Assembly (NCBI GenBank): GCA_035508275.1 | Contig: DATJNI010000005.1 | Coordinates: forward strand, 1 to 24,764 | Source of the DNA: DATJNI01 sp035508275 | GTDB lineage: Bacteria > Patescibacteriota > Saccharimonadia > Saccharimonadales > UBA4665 | Direction of reading: 5' to 3' | DNA: 24,764 bases | In this document: positions 6,710 through 12,922 of the stretch, piece by piece | Numbering within the stretch: position 1 is the stretch's first letter | Layout: each line of letters opens with the position of its first letter | The notes under the pieces: model-generated | Database searches by the model: none | The model's input: the letters and a program-made list of their open reading frames with translations, nothing else | Told to the model about the DNA's origin: nothing | Translations under genes and position numbers: made by a program

Positions 6710-9578
6710 GGAACACTCCCTTCATGGGGGCTTGCCATGCCTTTTTAAGTTCATCAACATCTGCACCAAACAATGTAGTGTAACCCAATGAGTCAGAGAA
6801 TTGCCGAGCTGTAATAGTCCTGTCTTTGGTCGTATCGCCAAGTGGCATGATTTCGACTTCGTCTGGGGCAAACTGTAAAAATATGTTAGTTGATTTCGGT
6901 ACTTCTACAACCAGGCAGCCCGCCGTCTCATTAAATAAGAATTTTTCAGGATCTGCCCGGTTGGGTAACCTAAGCTCAACGCCAGCTTGACCGCCGAAAC
7001 ACATTTCTGCTACTGCAGTTACGACCCCACCTTCACTTACGTCATGACAGGACAGAGCTACGCCTGCTTGAATCAACTTCCGGACTGCTCGAAGAGTTTT
7101 GGGCAGTGCTGCTGTATCAACTTTTGGAAGTTGATCGCTTGAGCCATTAAGAACATCATAATACGTACTACCTCCCATTCCAGTGCTTGGATTGCCTATC
7201 AAATATAGGGTTGTATCACCCGGGTTTTTAATATCACTCGTGACTGTTTTTTCTACATCCGGTATTCGTCCGAAAACTGACATTGTGTAAACGGGCGGGA
7301 TTTTAATAACTTGACCATCTTTACCGCGGTAAGTTGAAGACAAGCTATCTTTGCCCGATATAACGGGTAGCCCAAGAATGTCCATCATATCAACGGTTGC
7401 ATCTACGGAGCGATCAAGTGATCCCATTGATTCCTCGTCAGGGAATGGCCAGATATAGTTACCAACTGCAGCTGCTTCATCTATATTGCCTCCGACAGCT
7501 ACGTAGTTAGCTGCTGCTTCTGCGATTGACCAAACGGTTCCTTCATATGGGTCTATTCGGTTAAGAATAGGATTCATGCCGTGCGATTGAACTAGGCCGT
7601 AAGGCCTATCCAACATTGGTCTGATGACTAATGCGTCGTTTGGACCACTCTGGTCAACTCCTCCAAATGGCGCAACTACATTGCCGCCCTGAACGCCGTG
7701 ATCGTATTGCCTGACCACAGGCTCTTTGGAACAGACATTGCCATGGGCAAGTACTAGTTTCAGACGATCGACCCACTCAGCATCACTTTGTGGTGCCTCG
7801 GGTAAGACTTCGGGAATCTCTGGTCGTTCCCAGCGGGCACTCATTGTTCGCTGAGGTAAGCCGTCTTTAAGAAATGCATAGTCAAGTTCAGCGACGTTTT
7901 GATCAGCGTAATTAACTGTTAAAGTATGGCTGCCATCAAATTCACCGATAACAGTTGATTCAACATTGTACTTCTCGCAAACTTTTAGAAACTCTTCGAT
8001 GTTGTCGGGAGATACAGCAACAACCATTCGTTCTTGTGACTCACTAAGCCAAATTTCCCACGGTGCTAAGCCGGGATATTTTAGGGGGACATCACTAATA
8101 TCTACTGTTACGCCAATATTTTCTCCCATTTCTCCAACTGCAGACGAGAAGCCAGCTGCTCCGCAATCAGTAATAGCTCGAACAAAGCCAAGATCTCTAG
8201 CTTCGAGTATGGCATCAAATGTTCTCTTCTCTTCGATTGCGTTGCCTATTTGAACTGCACTAGAGTTAACATTGGCTGTTCTATCAGTCATTTCACCAGA
8301 TGAGAAAGTTGCCCCGTGGATACCGTCCCGACCAGTACGACCGCCAACTATAACCACTAAGTCACCTAACTGCGGTTCGCCTTTCTTAGCCCTATGTTCA
8401 GGGATGATGCCATAAGCCCCTACGATAACTGTTGGTTTTGCCCGAAAGTCTTCGTGGTAGTGAACGGAGCCATTAGCAGTCGGTATACCCATGCGATTTC
8501 CGTAATCACGTACGCCCTGTATTACTCGACGCTGTAAATAGTCGGGATGCAAGGTGCCAACTGGCAATAGGCCTTCATCTAAATCGGGCGGAGCGAAGCA
8601 AAACATATCTGTCGATATTATGGTTTTAGCACTTTGACCAGTACCCAATATATCTCTAAAGACCCCACCACTACCCGTCATTGCACCACCATAAGGTTCA
8701 ATTGCTGAAGGGCTATTATGAGTTTCTACCTTGCCGCATATAGCCTGGCCTTCATAGAATCGTATAACCCCCGAGTTATCATCGAAAGCTGAAACCACTA
8801 AGTCTTTAAAGTTTCTTCTAGCGGCTGTTTTGATACGACTAAATAGCGGGTCTTTCTCGGTTACGGTTCCGTCAGTCTCGATAACGTTAACCTTAGCGCT
8901 AAATGTCTTATGACCACAGTGTTCACTCCAGCGAGCAGCGATGATCTCAAGCTCAGCATCAGTAGGGTCTCTGTCTAGTCCTCTAAAGTGCCGTTGTACT
9001 ACTTCCATTTCTTCTGTGTTTAGGAAAAGCTTATCCTTAGATAGTTTCATTAGCTCATCCCCAGTTGCTTCACGAATAGGTACTTTAGCGACGGGACCAA
9101 CTGAGCCTTCGAATGTAAGAGATGATGGCTTTTCTCTAACAACCCGCTCAACAGTCCTATTAACTAGTAGTCTGCCGACCGTAGAGTCTACGTCTGCAGA
9201 AGTTAATTGTGGTCCAAAGAATGCGTATTCGCGTGACGCGTCTGCTGCTTCGGGTTCAATGCCTAAAGCACGAGAAGCTTTCATAATTGAAGCTACTCCT
9301 GGATTCATGACGCCTGGCTTATAGGCGACCTCAACCACATGAGGTGTTTCAAAACCTACAGGCTCATCGACAGAAGATGTTTCATTAATTGGATCGGCTA
9401 AAAGATGATTGGCTAGTTGCTGTGCCTCCTGGTCGCTGATGCCTTGTAGTCGATATACTTTTGCCGTGCGAACGCTATCGATAGTTTGAAGCCCCAGTGT
9501 TCGCTGGGCCTCTTGCATAACATCTAGGCCTAGAGGATCTTCGTCAACGTTTATGACTCGAATTTCATGAATTGCCAT
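6702..9578 (-). CDS. purL: FGAM synthase large subunit with fused PurS-like N-terminus
   Basis: ATP-dependent FGAM synthase. At 958 residues it falls between small PurL (about 740) and the full-length PurL with built-in glutaminase (about 1,300). Residues 1-75 look like a PurS unit (DPLGLDVMQEAQRTLGL, followed by a strand and an LLADPIN block), and no separate purS is present, so this is a PurS-PurL fusion working with PurQ. Recognisable PurL motifs are SEHCGHKTF (218-226), GKVETHNSPSAI (282-293), the glycine-rich GGAMTGSGGVFRD, GRDGIHGATFSSG (416-428), GKDSLSST and SCHDVSEGG. ATG 9578 overlaps purN by 14 nt. The length and domain order are those of the PurSL-type enzymes known from some bacteria and archaea; this is recall, not a search. 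Confidence 0.93.
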   Translation of the reverse strand: MAIHEIRVINVDEDPLGLDVMQEAQRTLGLQTIDSVRTAKVYRLQGISDQEAQQLANHLLADPINETSSVDEPVGFETPHVVEVAYKPGVMNPGVASIMKASRALGIEPEAADASREYAFFGPQLTSADVDSTVGRLLVNRTVERVVREKPSSLTFEGSVGPVAKVPIREATGDELMKLSKDKLFLNTEEMEVVQRHFRGLDRDPTDAELEIIAARWSEHCGHKTFSAKVNVIETDGTVTEKDPLFSRIKTAARRNFKDLVVSAFDDNSGVIRFYEGQAICGKVETHNSPSAIEPYGGAMTGSGGVFRDILGTGQSAKTIISTDMFCFAPPDLDEGLLPVGTLHPDYLQRRVIQGVRDYGNRMGIPTANGSVHYHEDFRAKPTVIVGAYGIIPEHRAKKGEPQLGDLVVIVGGRTGRDGIHGATFSSGEMTDRTANVNSSAVQIGNAIEEKRTFDAILEARDLGFVRAITDCGAAGFSSAVGEMGENIGVTVDISDVPLKYPGLAPWEIWLSESQERMVVAVSPDNIEEFLKVCEKYNVESTVIGEFDGSHTLTVNYADQNVAELDYAFLKDGLPQRTMSARWERPEIPEVLPEAPQSDAEWVDRLKLVLAHGNVCSKEPVVRQYDHGVQGGNVVAPFGGVDQSGPNDALVIRPMLDRPYGLVQSHGMNPILNRIDPYEGTVWSIAEAAANYVAVGGNIDEAAAVGNYIWPFPDEESMGSLDRSVDATVDMMDILGLPVISGKDSLSSTYRGKDGQVIKIPPVYTMSVFGRIPDVEKTVTSDIKNPGDTTLYLIGNPSTGMGGSTYYDVLNGSSDQLPKVDTAALPKTLRAVRKLIQAGVALSCHDVSEGGVVTAVAEMCFGGQAGVELRLPNRADPEKFLFNETAGCLVVEVPKSTNIFLQFAPDEVEIMPLGDTTKDRTITARQFSDSLGYTTLFGADVDELKKAWQAPMKGVFHG

Positions 9579-10254
9579 TATGGTAAGCTGCCTGTTCCTT
9601 TAAGAATTTATCTAAGACATATGGTAATGCGACCTTCTCGACAATTTGGACTCTGTCAAAAAGATCTTGTGGCGTATCATCGGGGTGAACCTCAACTGGG
9701 TGTTCAGCAATCTTCGGCCCTCTATCTATACCTGAGGCAACGAGGTGGACGGTGTGCTTCGAGGCTGCTAGCCCGAGCTCGAGAACTCTCTCGCTAGTGT
9801 GTATGCCGTAAGTGTCTTCTGTCTCTGGTAAAGGGCCGGGATGAGTATTGCTCATCCGAGCTTGGTAAATCGAGCTAAAGCTCGGTAGCCACCCAAACTC
9901 TTCCACCAACTCGCCTCGAATCATCTTCATATAGCCCATAAGAGCTACATGAACAAAATCTCCTCGACTGATATGCTCACAAATCGCTGCTGCTTCGGCC
10001 ATAGTTTGGCCGCGACCGACATTTCCCTCAGGGTGGGTCTTGCCACTTATCTCAGCTGTTTCTATATCCAGGCCATACAGCTGATTAAGTATCGCTATAC
10101 GATCGTAGATTGCTGCTTTTTCTGGCGGATTATTGCATATGACTAAGCCGACTTCTACATCAACTCGTCCATCTTGGGTGGCATGTATGAAGGCCTCTGC
10201 CGTTGAACCGCTTCCTGATGCTAATACTGCAATACCTGGACGATGCTCAGCCAT
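9565..10254 (-). CDS. purN: Phosphoribosylglycinamide formyltransferase (GAR transformylase)
   Basis: Transfers a formyl group from 10-formyltetrahydrofolate to GAR, giving FGAR (step 3). The 229-residue product has the N-terminal phosphate loop ASGSGS (12-17), the catalytic N136 and H138 in NTHPGPLP (the family usually reads N-I-H-P-S/A-L-L-P), and D177 in SGIDRGPKI, so the Asn-His-Asp set is present. It is first in the purNLQM operon. Start ATG 10254 has AAGGAG at a good distance, and a promoter is seen upstream. A relatively long insert at about 60-95 differs from E. coli PurN. It requires cellular one-carbon folate, which this window does not document. Confidence 0.92.
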   Translation of the reverse strand: MAEHRPGIAVLASGSGSTAEAFIHATQDGRVDVEVGLVICNNPPEKAAIYDRIAILNQLYGLDIETAEISGKTHPEGNVGRGQTMAEAAAICEHISRGDFVHVALMGYMKMIRGELVEEFGWLPSFSSIYQARMSNTHPGPLPETEDTYGIHTSERVLELGLAASKHTVHLVASGIDRGPKIAEHPVEVHPDDTPQDLFDRVQIVEKVALPYVLDKFLKEQAAYHNGNS

Positions 10255-10271
10255 ATAACTCCTTGTAGAGG

Positions 10272-10300
10272 ATTATGTCTTCATTAGGCCATAAACTCAA
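10272..10300 (-). promoter_or_regulatory. Promoter of the purNLQM operon
   Basis: On the minus strand TTGAGT (10300-10295) and CATAAT (10277-10272) are separated by 17 nt. ATG 10254 lies 17 nt beyond the -10 box with AAGGAG in between, so this transcript has a short leader and a Shine-Dalgarno, unlike most promoters in the window. It lies between repeat B and purN, so the operon carries its own promoter inside the repeat-bounded segment. I see no purine riboswitch or PurR-like operator. Confidence 0.5.
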
Positions 10301-10345
10301 GCATAAGCTCAGTAGTTTCTTAAACTTCTCGGTCACGGAACCTGG

Positions 10346-10464
10346 TCTACCCATGTTGGTGCTTGCTCTGGCTCCTGGGACTGGATTCGAACAAAACGAT
10401 TCCACTCCCAAACTTTTAGGTTCGTCTTACTTTACCTAACCCCTGTAAATTGTCAGACTATTCT
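10346..10464 (-). repeat. tRNA-3'-end-like repeat, copy B (composite)
   Basis: A two-part element. Positions 10379-10464 match copy A at 4715-4800 (65 of 86, no gaps). Positions 10346-10392 match the T-arm, acceptor 3' strand, CCA and downstream flank of tRNA-Asn at 12230-12276 (43 of 47). The two matches overlap at the T-arm core, GACTGGATTCGAAC on the plus strand. Copy B is therefore a chimera: its part upstream of the core is A-like and its part downstream is tRNA-Asn-like, all in the same orientation. No functional tRNA can be folded here because no acceptor 5' strand or D-arm is visible. A possible att-like junction. Confidence 0.75.
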
Positions 10465-10485
10465 TAGTGATGTCTCGTCAGAGAC

Positions 10486-10911
10486 TTATATATAGACGCC
10501 GAACCAGCTACGTCTTTTCTTTCGCTTCTTGCCGTCAGGGCCAATTTCGTATTCATCATCTTCTTTTGGCTTATGCTTTTCACTGGTATTGCTATGATTG
10601 TGGCCATCCTCTTTGTTTGCGCCAAATAAAGCGCTATTTTCAAAAGATTGCTGCATGGCAGGGTTATGGTCGCACATTAGATGAGCCATAATAGCGATTT
10701 GATTAGCTTGATCCATTAGACCAAGGAATGTGGTATCAAGCATGAGGGCTTCTGTACGTTGCACAAATTTGTCAGCCGCGTCATCGTGCTCAATAACCTC
10801 TTCATGGTATCGATCAACAATTTGCTGATACGTATCTAAAGGATTGAACTCTTCTGGGCCATTTTCTGCGAAGGGGTCCAAAAACTGAATCGCTTCAACT
10901 GACTGTTTCAT
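10486..10911 (-). CDS. Unknown soluble protein with basic C-terminal tail
   Basis: A 141-residue protein of no family I know. The first 95 residues are acidic and probably helical; several His and Cys residues (HDD, HLMCDH, and a Gly-His-Asn-His stretch near 103-106) could bind metal, but no known metal motif is complete. The C-terminal 35 residues turn highly charged and end in a KKRKKRRSWFGVYI tail, a candidate nucleic-acid or membrane-surface contact. Its ATG overlaps the stop of the upstream gene by 4 nt (ATGA), so the two unknown proteins are translationally coupled and probably work together. The pair lies divergent from a Fur-family regulator and shares its control region. Confidence 0.72.
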   Translation of the reverse strand: MKQSVEAIQFLDPFAENGPEEFNPLDTYQQIVDRYHEEVIEHDDAADKFVQRTEALMLDTTFLGLMDQANQIAIMAHLMCDHNPAMQQSFENSALFGANKEDGHNHSNTSEKHKPKEDDEYEIGPDGKKRKKRRSWFGVYI

Positions 10912-11711
10912 ACAAGTGTGGCTCCTCGAATTACATTGCCTATGTTTCGCTTTGCTCTATCTAAACCTTGTTGGCCTAGGCTGCTAACGGCTGCACCAAG
11001 TAGCAATCGTGCTGCATTATCCATTCCTGGCTCTATAGCGCCTGACTCAGTTTCAAGGCTTGGATGCCAGTATAGCGGAAAACGTTGGCCTGGTTTATAT
11101 AAAGTCGTATCAATCTCTGTCACTGTGGGGATGGCTTCTTCGGGAGCTAAACCCAGATGCTTATAGCGTACGTGTAGCCCAGGCTCAAGGAAATCATGCG
11201 TGGCATCGTCGCCTGCGGCCTCTAAGCTCTGCGCAACACCTTCACTTGCCCCACTTGCTAATGATGTCCCAAAATGACCGCCTTCAAAAGCTCCAGCATT
11301 GCCGTGTTCACCAAATCCGGCTGTCTGTGTTTGTCTTTCGGTTGATAAGGCAAAGTCAATGCCGATAGAAACGCCAATTGTTGGTACATAAGGCTGATTT
11401 AGCGTAGAGAGCCGAACGACATCACTATTACGAGGACTCGGTACCAACATAGCTGGCTGCATAATTTGCTCTTTAGGGTTTTGTAATAGCACTATTTTGC
11501 CGAGTATTTTTGCGTGCGGATAGTCGCAGACATCTAATGGTATTGGCATAAAATCGCCTTCTGTACGATTATCAGTGAGTACCGCTAGTGCTTCACTGCT
11601 GTCGTCGTCTGAAGATTCTGACCCATAAAATACCACTTGTTGGCCAAATTGCGTCTCAGCTTGGACAATCGAGGCTTCATAGGTTTCAAGTTGTCGCTCG
11701 ACATTACTCAT
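10908..11711 (-). CDS. Unknown protein, first gene of a Fur-divergent pair
   Basis: A 267-residue protein if started at ATG 11711 (MSNVERQLETYEAS). The open frame extends upstream to 11840, but that part overlaps the fur coding region and lies upstream of the promoter, so I reject it. An N-terminal helix-rich stretch of about 25 residues precedes an acidic Ser/Asp patch (ESSDDDSSE). The central part is predicted to be beta-rich, with a Gly/Ala/Ser-rich low-complexity loop at about 130-165, and a helical C-terminus ends RNIGNVIRGATLV. There is no signal peptide or catalytic motif. It is followed by a coupled second unknown gene. Its promoter shares -35 sequence with fur, so Fur control is likely by position. 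Function unknown. Confidence 0.7.
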   Translation of the reverse strand: MSNVERQLETYEASIVQAETQFGQQVVFYGSESSDDDSSEALAVLTDNRTEGDFMPIPLDVCDYPHAKILGKIVLLQNPKEQIMQPAMLVPSPRNSDVVRLSTLNQPYVPTIGVSIGIDFALSTERQTQTAGFGEHGNAGAFEGGHFGTSLASGASEGVAQSLEAAGDDATHDFLEPGLHVRYKHLGLAPEEAIPTVTEIDTTLYKPGQRFPLYWHPSLETESGAIEPGMDNAARLLLGAAVSSLGQQGLDRAKRNIGNVIRGATLV

Positions 11712-11719
11712 AAATACAT

Positions 11720-11748
11720 AGTTTACTGAAGTGAACACGTATTGCAAA
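11720..11748 (-). promoter_or_regulatory. Promoter of the unknown two-gene operon
   Basis: Minus strand TTTGCA (11748-11743), 17 nt, TAAACT (11725-11720), then 8 nt to ATG 11711. No Shine-Dalgarno is present, so the mRNA would be leaderless. The -35 box lies on the same bases as the -35 box of the divergent fur promoter (11742-11747). The two promoters should therefore compete or be regulated together. Confidence 0.5.
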
Positions 11749-11771
11749 TCAGTCGCATTTAGGAGTATACT
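11742..11771 (+). promoter_or_regulatory. fur promoter
   Basis: TTGCAA (11742-11747), 18 nt, TATACT (11766-11771), then 7 nt to ATG 11779. AGGAG at 11761-11765 lies inside the promoter and 13 nt from the ATG, so it is unlikely to act as a ribosome binding site; a leaderless mRNA is implied. This placement decides the start codon of fur. Confidence 0.55.
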
Positions 11772-11786
11772 TGCAAACATGTCGCA
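11742..11786 (+). promoter_or_regulatory. Direct repeat TTGCAA-N4-GTCGCA, candidate operator of the fur divergon
   Basis: TTGCAA-N4-GTCGCA occurs at 11742-11757 and again at 11771-11786, 29 bp apart. The first copy covers the shared -35 region and the second covers the fur start point and first codons. TTGCAA is itself a palindrome. This layout suits repression of both divergent genes by a dimeric regulator such as the Fur-family protein itself. It does not resemble the classical GATAATGATTATCATTATC Fur box, so binding by this Fur is inferred from position only. Confidence 0.45.
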
Positions 11787-12204
11787 AAAAGATAATGATA
11801 TTGCTACAGTTTTACGGAAAAATGGCTTGAAAGTTACCAAGCAACGCCTGCTCGTCTTTGAGACACTTGAAAAGTGTGAGCCGGTAACTATGAATGAGCT
11901 ATATGACCTTGTGAAAGGTCAGCTTGACCGCGCTAGTTTGTATCGTATTATTACTGCTTTTGAAGAGTTGAGCATTGTATCTCGTATTAACATAGGCTGG
12001 AAGTACAAGATAGAGCTGAGTGATGCGTTCTCAGAGCATCACCACCATCTGACATGCATAAGATGTGGCAAGATTGTCCCAATCAATGAGGAGGAGCTTG
12101 AGGGTTTTATCGATTCTTTGACTTTGTCTCATAAATTTAAGCCAACAGAACATCAGATTGAGGTACAAGGCTACTGCGAGGCCTGTAGTAGCAAAAAGCA
12201 GTAA
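11779..12204 (+). CDS. Fur-family metal-responsive transcriptional regulator
   Basis: A 141-residue DNA-binding regulator of metal or peroxide stress genes. It has an N-terminal winged helix with KVTKQRLLVFETL (18-30) and a recognition region around RASLYRIITAFEEL (51-64), then the dimerisation domain with the His-rich metal site EHHHH (86-90) and two zinc-type Cys pairs, C93/C96 and C133/C136. The structural zinc site is therefore complete. The sequence does not decide between Fur, Zur and PerR function. The frame continues upstream to 11731, but the promoter's -10 box at 11766-11771 fixes ATG 11779 as the start. It is transcribed away from a two-gene operon of unknown function with which it shares promoter sequence; autoregulation is likely. 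Confidence 0.9.
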   Translation: MSQKDNDIATVLRKNGLKVTKQRLLVFETLEKCEPVTMNELYDLVKGQLDRASLYRIITAFEELSIVSRINIGWKYKIELSDAFSEHHHHLTCIRCGKIVPINEEELEGFIDSLTLSHKFKPTEHQIEVQGYCEACSSKKQ

Positions 12205-12229
12205 TGCCTCTACTGGGCTCGGGATCCGA

Positions 12230-12276
12230 TCTACCTCTGTTGGTGCTTGGTCTGGCTCCGGGGACTGGATTCGAAC
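12230..12276 (-). repeat. tRNA-Asn 3' end and flank, matched by copy B
   Basis: The T-arm, acceptor 3' strand, CCA end and about 23 nt beyond the tRNA-Asn gene match 10346-10392 at 43 of 47 positions in the same orientation. The flank beyond the CCA (12230-12252) is as well conserved as the tRNA part. A conserved flank would not be expected if only tRNA function kept the copies alike. Confidence 0.8.
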
Positions 12277-12327
12277 CAGCAACCTAAGCGTTAACAGCGC
12301 CTCGCTCTACCATTGAGCTACCCCGGA
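12253..12327 (-). tRNA. tRNA-Asn (anticodon GTT)
   Basis: On the minus strand a complete cloverleaf can be drawn. The acceptor stem is TCCGGGG (12327-12321) paired with CCCCGGA (12263-12257). The D-arm is GCTC/GAGC, the anticodon stem AGGCG/CGCTT, and the loop CTGTTAA gives anticodon GTT (reads AAC and AAU). The T-arm is GCTGG-TTCGAAT-CCAGT with one G-T pair. The discriminator is G and the CCA end is encoded (12255-12253). It lies downstream of smpB with a promoter of its own. Its 3' end is the parent of the repeats at 10346-10464 and, less clearly, 4715-4800. Confidence 0.95.
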
Positions 12328-12349
12328 ATACATTTAATTAACATGATCA

Positions 12350-12378
12350 ATTCTATCTTCTAAGGAGTTAATTGTAAA
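12350..12378 (-). promoter_or_regulatory. Promoter of tRNA-Asn
   Basis: Minus strand TTTACA (12378-12373), 17 nt, TAGAAT (12355-12350), in the smpB-tRNA gap. The start would lie about 15 nt before the mature 5' end at 12327. Readthrough from smpB could also supply the tRNA. Confidence 0.45.
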
Positions 12379-12393
12379 CAACTAACGTTTTTT
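12368..12393 (+). terminator. Possible intrinsic terminator facing fur
   Basis: On the plus strand GTTAATTG and CAACTAAC can pair around a small TAAA loop (one A-C mismatch), followed by CGTTTTTT. It would stop plus-strand transcription from fur after passing the tRNA antisense. The stem is AT-rich and weak. There is no T-run after it on the minus strand, so it would not terminate smpB. Confidence 0.3.
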
Positions 12394-12856
12394 AGGAGTA
12401 TTGTTTGTTTAGGGAGCGGGTTTGTCTAGATGCCTCCCTTTGTTTTATGGTCTGACGTTTGTCGTATTTCTTTTTACCTTTACCAATAGCAATCTTAAGC
12501 TTTATGTACTTGCCTTTAGTTAGTAGCTCTATTGGGACTATGGTGGTGCCGTTTCTCTTAGCTAGGATTAGATTGTTAATTTCTTTTCTTTTGGCTAAGA
12601 GTTTTCTAGAGCGTGTTTTAGCTTCTTCGTTGATTGGGACACCGCTAGAACCGGTAATTGTGGCGTTTAGAAGGTAGAGTTCATTGTCTTTTACGGTAAC
12701 GTAGGCTCCTCGTAGGTGACCATGGCCCATTCTAAGGCTTTTAGTCTCTGGTCCAGTCAGTTCAATGCCCACTACTAAAGAATCACCGAGTTCATAGTCG
12801 AATCTAGCACGGCGGTTAACAATCTTTTTTGACTGGTTAGACTTCTTCTTAGCCAT
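12392..12856 (-). CDS. smpB: SsrA-binding protein SmpB
   Basis: Binds tmRNA and delivers it to stalled ribosomes for trans-translation. The 154-residue protein matches SmpB throughout: an N-terminal NRRARFDYEL block, the conserved GIELTGPETKSLR (30-42; most homologues read G-x-x-L-x-G-x-E-V-K-S-L-R), an LLNATI strand, RSRKLLAKRKEI (82-93), and a C-terminal basic tail KKKYDKRQTIKQREASRQ, which folds into the decoding site. Its partner ssrA is not in this window. The gene reads toward tRNA-Asn and diverges from an alpha/beta hydrolase gene, from which it is separated by 66 nt. Family certain. Confidence 0.95.
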   Translation of the reverse strand: MAKKKSNQSKKIVNRRARFDYELGDSLVVGIELTGPETKSLRMGHGHLRGAYVTVKDNELYLLNATITGSSGVPINEEAKTRSRKLLAKRKEINNLILAKRNGTTIVPIELLTKGKYIKLKIAIGKGKKKYDKRQTIKQREASRQTRSLNKQYS

Positions 12857-12865
12857 AACAGATAC

Positions 12866-12894
12866 ATTGTAGTTAAGTTTAAGCGAGATGACAA
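12866..12894 (-). promoter_or_regulatory. smpB promoter
   Basis: Minus strand TTGTCA (12894-12889), 17 nt, TACAAT (12871-12866), then 9 nt to ATG 12856. There is no room for a Shine-Dalgarno. The -35 box overlaps the -35 box of the divergent gene at 12923. Confidence 0.6.
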
Positions 12895-12903
12895 ATATGT
12901 CAT
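12888..12903. promoter_or_regulatory. Inverted repeat ATGACA-N4-TGTCAT between divergent promoters
   Basis: A perfect 6+6 inverted repeat with a 4-bp centre covers the overlapping -35 boxes of smpB and the hydrolase gene. It could be an operator. It could also simply reflect two -35 boxes built back to back, since each arm resembles a -35 hexamer. Confidence 0.4.
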
Positions 12904-12916
12904 AATATGTTAAAAT
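12888..12916 (+). promoter_or_regulatory. Promoter of the alpha/beta hydrolase gene
   Basis: ATGACA (12888-12893), 17 nt, TAAAAT (12911-12916) with an extended TGT in front, then 6 nt to ATG 12923. No Shine-Dalgarno; leaderless type. Confidence 0.6.
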
Positions 12917-12922
12917 ATTTTT

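Noticed and set aside
10255..10485. T-box or purine riboswitch before purN
   Set aside because: GGTTCC-like bases downstream of copy B recall a T-box, but there is no specifier stem, terminator pair or purine-aptamer core; the similarity belongs to the tRNA-flank repeat.
11731..11778. N-terminal extension of fur from ATG 11731
   Set aside because: The promoter (-35 11742, -10 11766) lies inside it, and Fur homology starts after ATG 11779.
11712..11840. N-terminal extension of the unknown gene upstream of ATG 11711
   Set aside because: It would overlap fur codons antisense and lies upstream of the likely promoter.
12031..12282. Minus-strand open frame of 83 codons
   Set aside because: It runs through the T-arm of tRNA-Asn and is antisense to the 3' half of fur.
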